A stretch of DNA of 64,000 nt from Thermosipho africanus Ob7 (GTDB taxonomy: Bacteria; Thermotogota; Thermotogae; Thermotogales; Fervidobacteriaceae): contig NZ_NKRG01000001.1 of NCBI RefSeq assembly GCF_003351105.1, positions 310,001-374,000 of the forward strand. The letters are read 5' to 3'. The notes below the pieces were generated by a model that was given only the letters and a program-made list of their open reading frames with translations, searched no databases and was not told the DNA's origin. Below, one piece after another: positions 16,973 through 26,176 of the stretch. Each line of letters opens with the position of its first letter. Within the stretch, counting starts at the first letter, position 1. The position numbers and the translations under genes are program-made.

Positions 16973-19213
16973 ATGAAAAAGTGGATTTCTATTTTAGCTA
17001 TTTTAGTGACATTTTTAACATTTGCAAATATTTATTATGGAAATTTACATTCACATACTTCTTATTCTGATGGAAAACTTTATCCGGAAGATGCGTATAG
17101 TTACGCAAAAAATTATGTAGATGTGCAAGCAGTAACAGATCATGCATATTATTTTGAGCAACTTATAAATGGAAAAACTAAAACTTACTTAACAAAGCTT
17201 GCTGCTGAAAAGGCAACTGTTGAAGGAGAATTTATAGCTCTTCAAGGTTTTGAATGGACTTCTGGAATAGGTCATATAAATGTGTATGAATCGTTGCAAT
17301 GGGTAGACAGAAACAACGTAAGTTCAATGGAAGGTTTCTATAAGTGGATTGTTGAGCATAAAAAGCTTGGACAATTTAACCATCCAATTTCTGTATTTGG
17401 CACCTTTAATGATTTTGAATATTATCCTCAAGCTGATTTATATATGAATTTAATTGAAGTTGGAAATGGTAATTGGAAGGCTGGTGATGTAATAAATGAT
17501 GAAATGCTTAAAAATTACAGGGTAGCACTTAACAAAGGTTGGCATCTTGGTGCAACAGTTGGTCAGGATAATCATAAGCCCAACTGGGGTAGTGCAAATG
17601 AAGGAAGAACAGGGATAATTGCTCAATATTTAAGCTATGATGATATAATGAGTGCATTATGGTCAAGGCATACATTTGGAACCGAGGATAAAGATGTTAA
17701 AGTTAGTTTTAGTTATGGAAATTATATAATGGGAGATATTGTTAAAGAACCTGTTAAAAAGGTAACTTTGCACTTTGAGTATAAAGACTACGACAATATA
17801 GATTATTTTGCGTTAATTTCTCAAAGTGGAACAGTAGTTGAAGCATATCCAAGAAGTGATTCTTATTCAACCAATATTACAGTTGAAATTCCTGATGGAT
17901 ATGAATGGTATTACTGTTACATTAAACAAAGTGATTCTGATGAAATAGTTACTTCTCCAATCTGGTTTCAAAAAGAAAGTTCTATTTATGTTAATAATGT
18001 AAAGTATAACAACAATGTTATTTTATTTGATATTTATAATGTTACTAGTGAAAATGTAGAAGCTGATCTGAAAATTGTTGATAATGATCGCGTAGTTACA
18101 ACTAAGCAGGTAAGTTTTAAACCATATGAGATAAAGTCTTTATCTGTAGATTTAGGAAAATTATCATCAGGAGATCACCTTATCAAATTTTTAGTGAATA
18201 ATGTATTTGTTCAATCACACAAAATATTTGTAAAGTCATACAAAAAGGCTGTAATGATTGACATACTTCATGAAAATGATTATATGGTTGAATTAAAGAA
18301 ATTTGGTCAATTTTTATCTGAAAATGGTTATAGGGTTTTGTACTCAAAGAGAATGCTAACCAATCTAAAAGATGTTGACGTATTGATTATTTCTACTCCA
18401 AAAGTTGATGGATTTGATTTTTCAAAGGATTTATTAGCTCCTGAAATTAAAGCTTTAAGCGAATTTGATGGAGAAATTATAATAATACCAGGTAGTGATG
18501 AAACATACCTTGATCTTTACAAACAAAAAATTAATGGTAAAGTTATTGAACTTGAAGCTTTATATGAAATGTTTGGATATGCTAAGAAGAAATCAGTAAA
18601 TAAAATAATAATTGATATAGGACATATGAACGATTATGGCACAGCAAAACTTACAAAGCTTGAAGATTTTGTAAAATCACTTGGACTAGAAATTAGTTAT
18701 GCTAATAAGCTGGAAGAAATAAATGGAGATGTATTAATTATTCAAAATGGTAAGGGATATACTGAAAGAGAATTAGAAAATATTGTAGACTTTGTAAAAA
18801 AAGGCGGAAAACTTATAATTACAAGCAAAAGTGATTATAGAAACGGTGGAAACACTCAAGAACTTAATTACATACTTGAAAAACTAGGACTGGGTACGAG
18901 ATTTAATGATGATCAAGTTGTTGATGAAGTAAACAATTATGGTGCAAGGTACAAGATTCTTGTAAATGGTGTAAGACTATATAGTCCATGCTCATTAATA
19001 GTTGGAGAAAGTGCAAAAGTATTGCTAGAATCTGAAACTGCAAAGAATGAAGATAGTGATGGAAATGGTGATGCTATACAGGTTGATAAAATAGTTTTGG
19101 GTGTTGAAGAGCAATCAGGATTGGGCAAAGTAATAATTTTAGGAAAGTCAATATTTTCAGATTACGATTTTGACTATAACAAGGAGTTTATTTCAAATAT
19201 AATATTAAATTAA
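16973..19213 (+). CDS. exported PHP-domain metallohydrolase, CehA-like, with an extra C-terminal region
   Basis: 746 residues from ATG 16973, with GGAGGTG upstream; a TTG 15 bases earlier lies before this site and is rejected. A signal peptide (about 1-18) precedes a PHP domain with GNLHSHTSYSDG, VTDHAYYF, QFNHPI and GQDNHKP metal-ligand motifs (about 25-205). A beta-sandwich-like middle follows, and then a C-terminal half with two alpha/beta segments of similar flavour near 425-520 and 540-650 (IDILHEND, IDIGHMND). CehA relatives cleave phosphoesters. The extracytoplasmic substrate is unknown. TATAAT at 16935 probably belongs to its promoter. Confidence 0.78.
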   Translation: MKKWISILAILVTFLTFANIYYGNLHSHTSYSDGKLYPEDAYSYAKNYVDVQAVTDHAYYFEQLINGKTKTYLTKLAAEKATVEGEFIALQGFEWTSGIGHINVYESLQWVDRNNVSSMEGFYKWIVEHKKLGQFNHPISVFGTFNDFEYYPQADLYMNLIEVGNGNWKAGDVINDEMLKNYRVALNKGWHLGATVGQDNHKPNWGSANEGRTGIIAQYLSYDDIMSALWSRHTFGTEDKDVKVSFSYGNYIMGDIVKEPVKKVTLHFEYKDYDNIDYFALISQSGTVVEAYPRSDSYSTNITVEIPDGYEWYYCYIKQSDSDEIVTSPIWFQKESSIYVNNVKYNNNVILFDIYNVTSENVEADLKIVDNDRVVTTKQVSFKPYEIKSLSVDLGKLSSGDHLIKFLVNNVFVQSHKIFVKSYKKAVMIDILHENDYMVELKKFGQFLSENGYRVLYSKRMLTNLKDVDVLIISTPKVDGFDFSKDLLAPEIKALSEFDGEIIIIPGSDETYLDLYKQKINGKVIELEALYEMFGYAKKKSVNKIIIDIGHMNDYGTAKLTKLEDFVKSLGLEISYANKLEEINGDVLIIQNGKGYTERELENIVDFVKKGGKLIITSKSDYRNGGNTQELNYILEKLGLGTRFNDDQVVDEVNNYGARYKILVNGVRLYSPCSLIVGESAKVLLESETAKNEDSDGNGDAIQVDKIVLGVEEQSGLGKVIILGKSIFSDYDFDYNKEFISNIILN

Positions 19214-19219
19214 TAAAAA

Positions 19220-19248
19220 TTGATATTTTAGTGTTTATAAGGTATAAT
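19220..19248 (+). promoter_or_regulatory. sigma-A promoter of clpC
   Basis: TTGATA (19220-19225) and a perfect TATAAT (19243-19248) are separated by 17 bases. Transcription would start about 40 bases before the clpC ATG. I see no CIRCE or CtsR-like operator. Confidence 0.8.
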
Positions 19249-19294
19249 AGAAACAGAAGTAATTTGTCGCGGACAGAAAGGGTGGTGAAAATAT

Positions 19295-21754
19295 ATGTTT
19301 GACAAGTTTTCTGAAGAGTCCGCAGAAGTTTTTGTAATGGCCCAAGAAGAGGCAAAAGAGCTAGGACATTCATATGTTGGTACTGAGCATCTACTTTTGG
19401 CTATTTTGAAAATTAATGATAATAAGATAAAGTCAATACTTGAAAATTATGGAATTACTTATACAAAAATTAGAAATGAGGTAATTTCTATTGTAGGTAT
19501 GGGAATGCGTGGATTTATAATGTCACCTCAGATGACACCCAGAGCCAAAAGGGTGACGGAGTTAGCATATGAAGAAGCAAAAAGTCTTGGTGAAAATAAA
19601 ATAAAGCCTATTCATTTATTTTTAGGAATTTTACGAGAAGGTGAAGGAATAGCAGTTCATATTTTAAGGAAAATGGGAATTGATGTTCAGATGTTAAGAA
19701 GGGAGTTGTCAGGAGATATGCCTGAAGAGGATTTAGCTGATTTTACAGATTTTGATGAGGAAATAGTGACGCGTGCAAGACAATTGGAAGGTTTTGGAAT
19801 TAATTTAACTGCACAAGCGATAAAAGGTGAACTTGACCCAGTTATTGGAAGAGAAAGTGAAATAGAACGTGTAATGCAAGTTTTAGTTAGGAGAAAGAAA
19901 AATAATCCAGTATTAATAGGTGATCCTGGTGTTGGTAAGTCTGCGATTGTTGAGGGGCTTGCTCAAAAAATTGTAAACGGTGAAGTTCCAGAGCCTTTAA
20001 AGGGAAAGACTATTTTTTCATTGGATGTGGCTTCTCTTGTTGCTGGAACAAAGTACCGTGGTGAGTTTGAAAAAAGGATGAAAAAACTGCTTCAAGTATT
20101 AAAAAATCAAAAAGATATTATACTTTTCATTGATGAGATACATATGATTGTTGGTGCAGGTTCAGCTGAAGGAGCGGTTGATGCTGCAAATATTTTAAAA
20201 CCAGCGCTTGCACGTGGAGAGATAAAATGTATAGGTGCTACAACACCTGATGAATATAGAAAGTTTATTGAAAAAGATGCAGCATTAGAAAGAAGATTTC
20301 AAAAGATATATGTTCAAGAACCGACACCTGAGATGACTATTAGAATTTTACAGGGGTTAAAACCAAAATATGAAAAACATCATAAAGTAAAATACACTGA
20401 TGAAGCTTTAGAAGCAGCTGTATATTTGTCACAAAGATATATAAGTGATCATTTCTTGCCGGATAAAGCGATAGATGTGATAGATGAGGCTGGTGCAAGA
20501 GCAAGACTGAAAGCATTCGTTATGCCAAAGGAATTATTGAATTTTAAAGAAAAGATTGAAGATATAAAGTTGAAAAAAGAAATTGCTGCAGCAAATCAAG
20601 AATATGAAAAAGCAGCTAAATTAAAAGAAGAAGAGAATGAGTTAAAAGAGGAATTTAATATTAGATACAATGAGTGGAAAAAGAATGTTGAAACTAGTGT
20701 TGTGGTTGTAGGTGTTGAGGAGATAGAGGAAGTAGTTTCAAATTGGACAGGTATTCCACTTAAGAAGCTTGAAGAAGGAGAAAGTGAAAAATTGTTGAAG
20801 CTTGAAGATGCGCTTCATAATAGGGTAGTTGGTCAGGAAGAAGCAGTGAGAGCTATTGCTAGATCCATTAGAAGAGCAAGGAGTGGTTTAAAAGATCCTA
20901 GAAGACCTGTAGGTGTGTTTTTATTCCTTGGTCCAACTGGAGTTGGAAAGACTGAGCTTGCAAAGACACTTGCTGAGTATCTTTTTGGTGATGAAAAAGC
21001 ACTTATTAGATTTGACATGAGCGAATATATGGAAAAATTCTCGGTTTCTAGATTGATTGGAGCGCCTCCAGGATATGTTGGATACGAAGAGGGTGGTGCT
21101 CTTACCGAAAGAGTAAGAAGAAGACCTTTCTCAGTAATTTTGTTTGATGAAATTGAAAAGGCACATCCAGATGTCTTTAATCTTCTATTACAAATTATGG
21201 ATGATGGAAGATTAACCGATTCTCAAGGTCATGTTGTTGACTTTAGGAATACAATTATAATAATGACGAGTAATATTGGTGGTACTCAAATTGTTTCTGG
21301 AAAAAGATCCTTAGGATTTGTGGATAGTAAAGATAATAATGTCGAATTTAAGGAAATGAAAGAAAAGGTTATTGAAGAGGTAAAGAAAACTTTTAGGCCG
21401 GAATTTTTGAACAGAATAGATGAAGTTGTTGTATTCCATAAACTTACAGAGGACCATATTAGGGAAATAATAGAAATACTTTTAAAGGATATCAGAAAAA
21501 GACTTTCTGAGAAAGGTATTTTGCTTGAGTTGAGTAAAAGTGCAAAAGACTTTTTAGTACAAGAAGGTTACGATCCAGCATATGGGGCAAGGCCTTTAAA
21601 GCGTGCAATTCAAAGATATATAGAAGATCCTTTATCGGAAGAATTGTTGAAAGGTAAGTTTAAAGAGAATGACACAATTGTCTGTAGCTATGAAAATGGA
21701 AAGATCGTATTTAAAAAGAAAAGACAGAGAAAAGTAAAGGTGAAAAATGACTAA
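19295..21754 (+). CDS. clpC: ATP-dependent Clp protease ATPase subunit ClpC
   Basis: An unfoldase that feeds ClpP. The 819-residue protein has two N-terminal Clp repeats (about 1-145), AAA-1 with GDPGVGKS, a UVR-like middle segment ([11 protein letters not shown] near 430), and AAA-2 with GPTGVGKTE and an SLGFV loop that would dock ClpP. No mcsA/mcsB or ctsR gene is adjacent. The ribosome site is GGGTGGTGA. The last 8 bases overlap radA, so the two are co-transcribed. Confidence 0.96.
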   Translation: MFDKFSEESAEVFVMAQEEAKELGHSYVGTEHLLLAILKINDNKIKSILENYGITYTKIRNEVISIVGMGMRGFIMSPQMTPRAKRVTELAYEEAKSLGENKIKPIHLFLGILREGEGIAVHILRKMGIDVQMLRRELSGDMPEEDLADFTDFDEEIVTRARQLEGFGINLTAQAIKGELDPVIGRESEIERVMQVLVRRKKNNPVLIGDPGVGKSAIVEGLAQKIVNGEVPEPLKGKTIFSLDVASLVAGTKYRGEFEKRMKKLLQVLKNQKDIILFIDEIHMIVGAGSAEGAVDAANILKPALARGEIKCIGATTPDEYRKFIEKDAALERRFQKIYVQEPTPEMTIRILQGLKPKYEKHHKVKYTDEALEAAVYLSQRYISDHFLPDKAIDVIDEAGARARLKAFVMPKELLNFKEKIEDIKLKKEIAAANQEYEKAAKLKEEENELKEEFNIRYNEWKKNVETSVVVVGVEEIEEVVSNWTGIPLKKLEEGESEKLLKLEDALHNRVVGQEEAVRAIARSIRRARSGLKDPRRPVGVFLFLGPTGVGKTELAKTLAEYLFGDEKALIRFDMSEYMEKFSVSRLIGAPPGYVGYEEGGALTERVRRRPFSVILFDEIEKAHPDVFNLLLQIMDDGRLTDSQGHVVDFRNTIIIMTSNIGGTQIVSGKRSLGFVDSKDNNVEFKEMKEKVIEEVKKTFRPEFLNRIDEVVVFHKLTEDHIREIIEILLKDIRKRLSEKGILLELSKSAKDFLVQEGYDPAYGARPLKRAIQRYIEDPLSEELLKGKFKENDTIVCSYENGKIVFKKKRQRKVKVKND

Positions 21755-23087
21755 GAAAAAAACAGTTTATGTTTGTGATAATTGTGGTTATGAATCTTTA
21801 AAGTGGTTTGGAAAATGTCCTTCATGTGGTGCATGGGACAGTGCGAAAGAGATTAAGGTTAGTGAAGATGAAAAGAAAAATGCGGGTTTAAGTTCCCGCA
21901 TTTTTTTGCTTGATGATAGTTTAAAAATTGATGAAAATAAAAGGTTAAAGTCAAATGATCCAGAGATTGACAAGTTGTTTGGTGGAGGTATTGTCTCTGG
22001 TCAGGTTATACTACTTGGTGGTGAACCAGGAGTTGGAAAGAGTACACTTTCATTGCAATTATGTAAGATGCTTTCAAAACATGGGAAAGTACTTTATGTA
22101 AGTGGTGAAGAGAGTATCGAGCAAATTGGCTTAAGATCAAAAAGACTAAATATTAGTGATTCAAATCTTTATGTTACAACAGAAAATGAAATAGAGTCAA
22201 TCTTTGTTGCTATTAATCAGTTAAATCCTTCTTTTATAGTTTTTGATTCAATACAGACTATATTTTCAAATAGTGTAGATGGAGTACCTGGTGGGATTTT
22301 ACAAATTAAAACAGTAGTAGAAAAGATAAGAAAATTATCAAAAGAAAAAGGTATACCTTCACTTTTAGTTGCTCACGTGAATAAAGAGGGAAATATTGCC
22401 GGTCCAAAGTTAGTTGAGCACGTCGTTGATACAGTTATTTATTTTGAAGGAGAAAAAAATACAGACTTTAGAATTTTAAGGGTTTTAAAAAATAGATTTG
22501 GTCCAAGTGGAGAGTTAGCAATTTTTCAAATGTTAGAGGAAGGACTAATTCCTTTGAAGGATAGAGTGTTTATTGAGGAAAGTAATATGCCAGGAAATGT
22601 TATTTCGTGTGTGTTTGAGGGAACACGGCCTATTCTTGTTCAAATTCAAAGTCTTGTTTCAAGAGATAAAATTGCTACAGCAAGAAGAATAGCCCACGGT
22701 ATTGATGTTAGAAAATTGATTATTTTAGGTGCTGTAATTGCAAAACACCTTAATTTACCTATCGATTCTCATGATTTATATTTAAATGTATCTGGTGGAT
22801 TAAAAATCACAGATCCAGCAAGTGATCTAGCTATTGCATCATCTATTTTATCTTCATTGTATAACACTTTCTTAGGAAAGGTTGTGATAATAGGGGAAGT
22901 GGGATTAGATGGAAGTGTTAGAAGAGTAAGAAATATTAAAAAAAGAATTGAAAATGCAAAAAAGTCTGGTTATGATAGATTTATAATACCAAATGTTGAA
23001 GATATAAACGGGGAAAATATTGTAAAAGTTTCTTCATTAAAACAATTAAATAGAATAATTCTAGGCTCAAAGGAGGAGTTAATATGA
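21747..23087 (+). CDS. radA: DNA repair protein RadA (Sms)
   Basis: A RecA-like helicase that drives branch migration in recombination. The 446-residue protein has an N-terminal C4 zinc finger (CDNCGY...CPSCGAW), Walker A GGEPGVGKST near 92, the RadA-specific KNRFG near 250 and a C-terminal Lon-like domain. The linker between finger and ATPase (about codons 43-54) contains a terminator-like hairpin. It overlaps clpC upstream and degV downstream (ATGA). Confidence 0.96.
   Translation: MTKKKTVYVCDNCGYESLKWFGKCPSCGAWDSAKEIKVSEDEKKNAGLSSRIFLLDDSLKIDENKRLKSNDPEIDKLFGGGIVSGQVILLGGEPGVGKSTLSLQLCKMLSKHGKVLYVSGEESIEQIGLRSKRLNISDSNLYVTTENEIESIFVAINQLNPSFIVFDSIQTIFSNSVDGVPGGILQIKTVVEKIRKLSKEKGIPSLLVAHVNKEGNIAGPKLVEHVVDTVIYFEGEKNTDFRILRVLKNRFGPSGELAIFQMLEEGLIPLKDRVFIEESNMPGNVISCVFEGTRPILVQIQSLVSRDKIATARRIAHGIDVRKLIILGAVIAKHLNLPIDSHDLYLNVSGGLKITDPASDLAIASSILSSLYNTFLGKVVIIGEVGLDGSVRRVRNIKKRIENAKKSGYDRFIIPNVEDINGENIVKVSSLKQLNRIILGSKEELI
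21876..21907 (+). other. terminator-like hairpin inside the radA coding sequence
   Basis: AAAAATGCGGG (21876-21886) is perfectly complementary to CCCGCATTTTT (21895-21905) across an 8-base loop, and the T run continues to 21907. The shape is that of an intrinsic terminator, but it lies about 130 bases after the radA start. Translating ribosomes would normally prevent it from folding. Confidence 0.65.
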
Positions 23088-23950
23088 AAACAAAAATTAT
23101 TGTTGATAGTACATCAGATATTCCAGTATCGTGGATTGAAAAATACGATATTGATGTTGTCCCACTCTATGTAAATTGGCCGGATGGCAGTAGTGAACCT
23201 GATAATGTTAGAGATGAGGAAAGCTTAAAAGAATTTTATGGAAGACTTTCAAAAGCAGAAGAGTTACCAAAAACCTCACAACCTTCCATTTTGGATTTTC
23301 AGAATGCATATAAAAGAGCTATAGAAGATGGGTATGATAGCGTTTTGGTTTTAACAATCTCTACTAAAATGTCTGGAACTTTTAATTCTGCAAGACTTGC
23401 AGCAGAGTCTTTTGATATTCCAATTGAAATTGTTGATACAAAAATGGCTTCTTCAATAATTTCTAACATGGCAAAGTATGCCAGAGAATTGCTTAATTCT
23501 GGAATGAGCCTTGAAGAAGTTGCGAAAAAGGTAAGGGAAGAAAGAGAAAATAAAAGATTTCATGCTATATTTTTTGTTTCCGATTTTGATTTTCTGGCCA
23601 AAGGTGGAAGAGTAAGTAAATTTACAGGTTTTGTTGGTAATTTGTTGAAGATAAAAGTTGGAATTTATATAAATGAAGAAGGAGAAATGATTCCTTTTGA
23701 TAAAACAAGAGGATATAAAAAGGCATACAGTATGATTTTATCAAAAATGGAAGAGGAAGGAATAAAAATTGGTCAAAAAATAGGTTTGATAGGTATTCAT
23801 TGCAATGGAAAAGAGCATATTGATGAAATGATGAAATTGATTAAAGAAAGGTATGAAGTCGAATATTTTGACTATTCTAATACTGGTAAAGTGATATCTA
23901 CACATGTTGGAATCGGAATGGCAGGTTTTGGTATAGAAATTATTAGATAG
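23084..23950 (+). CDS. DegV family fatty-acid-binding protein
   Basis: 288 residues beginning with the family signature IVDSTSDIP, with TSQPS near 66, LTISTKMSGTFNSA near 90 and DFLAKGGRVS near 170. DegV/FakB proteins hold a fatty acid; in Firmicutes FakB presents it to the kinase FakA. No fakA gene is adjacent here. ATGA overlap with radA, AGGAGG ribosome site. Confidence 0.9.
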   Translation: MKTKIIVDSTSDIPVSWIEKYDIDVVPLYVNWPDGSSEPDNVRDEESLKEFYGRLSKAEELPKTSQPSILDFQNAYKRAIEDGYDSVLVLTISTKMSGTFNSARLAAESFDIPIEIVDTKMASSIISNMAKYARELLNSGMSLEEVAKKVREERENKRFHAIFFVSDFDFLAKGGRVSKFTGFVGNLLKIKVGIYINEEGEMIPFDKTRGYKKAYSMILSKMEEEGIKIGQKIGLIGIHCNGKEHIDEMMKLIKERYEVEYFDYSNTGKVISTHVGIGMAGFGIEIIR

Positions 23951-23973
23951 AAAATTAAAAGGAGGAATCTGCT

Positions 23974-24672
23974 GTGAGAAACGAGGTACTCTGGCTTTTG
24001 CTAATGCTTGTAAACTTTGGAGGGATTTTGCTATTTTACAGGCTAATGGGTAAAACTGGTTTGTATATTTGGACTGCTATTGCTACTATTATTGCAAATA
24101 TTCAAGTATTAAAGACGGTAGAGTTATTTGGATTCGTTGCAACATTAGGAAACATAGTTTATGGAACAACCTTTTTAGTAACTGATATTTTATCAGAAAA
24201 TTATGGAAAAAAAGATGCAAGAAAATCAGTATATGTTGGATTTTTGAGTCTTATAATTATGACTGTTATGATGCAATTAGCTCTTTATTTTAAACCAGAT
24301 CAATCAGATTTTGCACAGGGTGCTCTTGAAACTATTTTTTCAATAATGCCAAGGATTGTAATAGCATCATTAACTGCATATTGGTTATCACAGCTTCATG
24401 ATATTTGGGCATATCATCTATGGAAAAATAAGTTACCACAGCTTAAATTTTTGTGGGTAAGAAACAACTTATCAACCATGGTTTCACAATTTATAGATAG
24501 TTTTGTATTTTGTTTTATAGCATTCTGGGGTGTATATGAATTAAACGTTTTTTGGAGTATATTATGGACCACTTACTTTTTTAAATGGATTGTTGCAGCA
24601 GCTGATACGCCGTTTTTATATTTTGCAAAATATTTGCATGATAAAAACAAGATTAATGAATTAGTAAAGTAA
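23974..24672 (+). CDS. yhhQ: queuosine precursor transporter, YhhQ/VUT family
   Basis: A 232-residue membrane protein with about six hydrophobic helices. The family signature FLVTDILSENYGKKDARK lies near 67 and SQFIDSFVF near 170. YhhQ imports preQ0/preQ1 for tRNA queuosine synthesis. It starts with GTG behind GGAGGAA, 23 bases after degV. It is the nearest gene upstream of two tRNA-Asp genes; tRNA-Asp is one of the four queuosine-bearing tRNAs, but the adjacency may be chance. Confidence 0.9.
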   Translation: MRNEVLWLLLMLVNFGGILLFYRLMGKTGLYIWTAIATIIANIQVLKTVELFGFVATLGNIVYGTTFLVTDILSENYGKKDARKSVYVGFLSLIIMTVMMQLALYFKPDQSDFAQGALETIFSIMPRIVIASLTAYWLSQLHDIWAYHLWKNKLPQLKFLWVRNNLSTMVSQFIDSFVFCFIAFWGVYELNVFWSILWTTYFFKWIVAAADTPFLYFAKYLHDKNKINELVK

Positions 24673-24709
24673 TTGGTTTGTTTTTACAGAAATTTAACTC
24701 GTTTTAGTG

Positions 24710-24738
24710 TTGACAAATGCATGTGTTTATGGCAAAAT
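24710..24738 (+). promoter_or_regulatory. promoter of the first tRNA-Asp gene
   Basis: A perfect TTGACA at 24710-24715 is followed after 17 bases by CAAAAT at 24733-24738. The -35 box is strong and the -10 box weak. Confidence 0.6.
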
Positions 24739-24764
24739 AAATAACGGTCTTTGTCATTAAGAGT

Positions 24765-24842
24765 GGGGACGTGGTGAAGCCTGGTTATCACGCCGGTCTG
24801 TCACACCGGTGGCCGCGGGTTCAAATCCCGTCGTCCCCGCCA
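24765..24842 (+). tRNA. tRNA-Asp (GTC), copy 1
   Basis: A 78-base cloverleaf: acceptor GGGGACG pairing with CGTCCCC, anticodon loop CTGTCAC giving GTC, T-arm GGTTCAAATCC, and an encoded CCA end. Identical to the copy at 24920. Confidence 0.97.
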
Positions 24843-24870
24843 GTTAAATAAAATGTAGCCGATAAGGCGA

Positions 24871-24899
24871 TTGACAAGATTATATAAATATGGTAAAAT
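24871..24899 (+). promoter_or_regulatory. promoter of the second tRNA-Asp gene
   Basis: TTGACA at 24871-24876, a 17-base spacer, and TAAAAT at 24894-24899. The second tRNA thus has its own strong promoter rather than relying on the first. Confidence 0.75.
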
Positions 24900-24919
24900 A
24901 TTAATTGATGACTAGAGTT

Positions 24920-24997
24920 GGGGACGTGGTGAAGCCTGGTTATCACGCCGGTCTGTCACACCGGTGGCCGCGGGTTCAAATCCCGTCGTCCCCGCCA
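24920..24997 (+). tRNA. tRNA-Asp (GTC), copy 2
   Basis: A 78-base sequence identical to copy 1, including the encoded CCA. The flanks differ, so the duplication covers the tRNA body only. Confidence 0.97.
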
Positions 24998-25001
24998 AGG
25001 C

Positions 25002-25037
25002 AAGAGGATAGCAAAGAGCTATCCTCTTTGTTTTTTT
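25002..25037 (+). terminator. intrinsic terminator after the tRNA-Asp pair
   Basis: AAGAGGATAGC pairs with GCTATCCTCTT across a 5-base loop, and seven T follow. It may also serve the convergent leftward gene that ends at 25060. Confidence 0.92.
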
Positions 25038-25059
25038 ATATAAAACATAATAATTATAT

Positions 25060-26010
25060 CTAATGTTCTTTTTTTGAAAGTATTTCTATATTTAATTTCC
25101 AAATATATTCTGTTGGTGATTTACAAAAGTTTTTATATTTTAAAGCACCTGATTCAAATAATATATATAGTGAATTATCAATTTTTGATATTCCTTCTGA
25201 CATAGGTAAAATATTTATTGTTTTTTCGGGAACATCTAAAAACCAAACGGAAATATTATTTATTTTTTTCTGTGGTTTATTGTTTAACACATTAGGATAA
25301 AATTCCAATTTTGAATCATTATTTATTCCGTATGATCTACTTAAAATTATATAATCTTCAGTAAATTCTACATCTTGTACAATATTTGGTGAAGCTAAAA
25401 TATATTTAAGAGTAGAAATATTTTCATTTTTATCTAGTAGAAAACCTGTTATCCAGGAATTAAAAGTTTTGTTTTTTTCATTAGTTATTCTATGAGAGGG
25501 ATCAGTTAAATAACCAAAAATATGATAGAATTCTCCAACCCAAATATGATTGTTATAGTATTGGACAAAAGAGGCTCTAACAGGAATTTTGTAGGTCTCA
25601 ATAATATTAATCTTATTACCAGATTTGGTATTTATTAAGTCTTCTATTTTTATTTTGTATAAATGATAGTCTGAAGATAGCCATATAAATTTCTTACTTA
25701 CAGCTACACCGCCTGCATGACCAGTATAGGGTTTCCCGTTTGAAAAATAAATGTTTAGATATTTTATATACTTTCCAGTTTTTTTATCTAATAAGACTAG
25801 TATACTAGGTTTTTTACTAGCTGAATAATATGAAATAACTATCCAATTATTTAAATAACTTAGTCCCTGAGGAACATAATTTTCATCTAACTTTGGAATT
25901 AAAGCAAATTTGGATGAATTTTTATAAAAGTAGTTATATTCAGTTTTAAAGAAATTTAGAACTAAAGCTATTAAAAAGGTAATTATAAGAAGTTTACTTA
26001 TGTTATTCAT
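25060..26010 (-). CDS. exported or membrane-anchored protein of unknown function, possible beta-propeller
   Basis: 316 residues. An N-terminal hydrophobic helix (about 4-20) acts as signal or anchor. The rest has short repeated strand-like units with aromatic and glycine turns: NYVPQGLSYLNNWIVISYY, then GHAGGVAVSKKFIWLSS, then VRASFVQYYNNHIWVGEF. This layout suggests a beta-propeller, in which case it would bind or hydrolyse something outside the cytoplasm. It is rich in Lys and Asn and very AT-rich. It stands alone between the tRNA-Asp terminator and the BMP operon terminator. I do not recognise a specific family. Confidence 0.7.
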   Translation of the reverse strand: MNNISKLLIITFLIALVLNFFKTEYNYFYKNSSKFALIPKLDENYVPQGLSYLNNWIVISYYSASKKPSILVLLDKKTGKYIKYLNIYFSNGKPYTGHAGGVAVSKKFIWLSSDYHLYKIKIEDLINTKSGNKINIIETYKIPVRASFVQYYNNHIWVGEFYHIFGYLTDPSHRITNEKNKTFNSWITGFLLDKNENISTLKYILASPNIVQDVEFTEDYIILSRSYGINNDSKLEFYPNVLNNKPQKKINNISVWFLDVPEKTINILPMSEGISKIDNSLYILFESGALKYKNFCKSPTEYIWKLNIEILSKKEH

Positions 26011-26100
26011 TTTATTTTTTACTCCTTTTTGATAGGATTATTATAACAGATATCTAGCAAAGAATCGAAATATCTTTTTTGAAGATTTATAATGTAATAA

Positions 26101-26146
26101 TAAAAAATCCCTCTTCTTGATTTTAGTTATTTTTCAAGAAGAGGGA
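26101..26146 (-). terminator. intrinsic terminator of the BMP/ABC operon
   Basis: TCCCTCTTCTTGA (26108-26120) pairs with TCAAGAAGAGGGA (26134-26146). Read leftward, the stem is followed by six T. It ends the transcript of the nucleoside-type importer. Confidence 0.88.
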
Positions 26147-26176
26147 CTTTTGTATGAATTATTTTATATTTATTAA

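Noticed and set aside
24673-25059. Integrated element or attachment site at the tRNA-Asp pair
   Set aside because: The repeat covers exactly the whole tRNA gene, and no integrase or direct repeat beyond it is visible.
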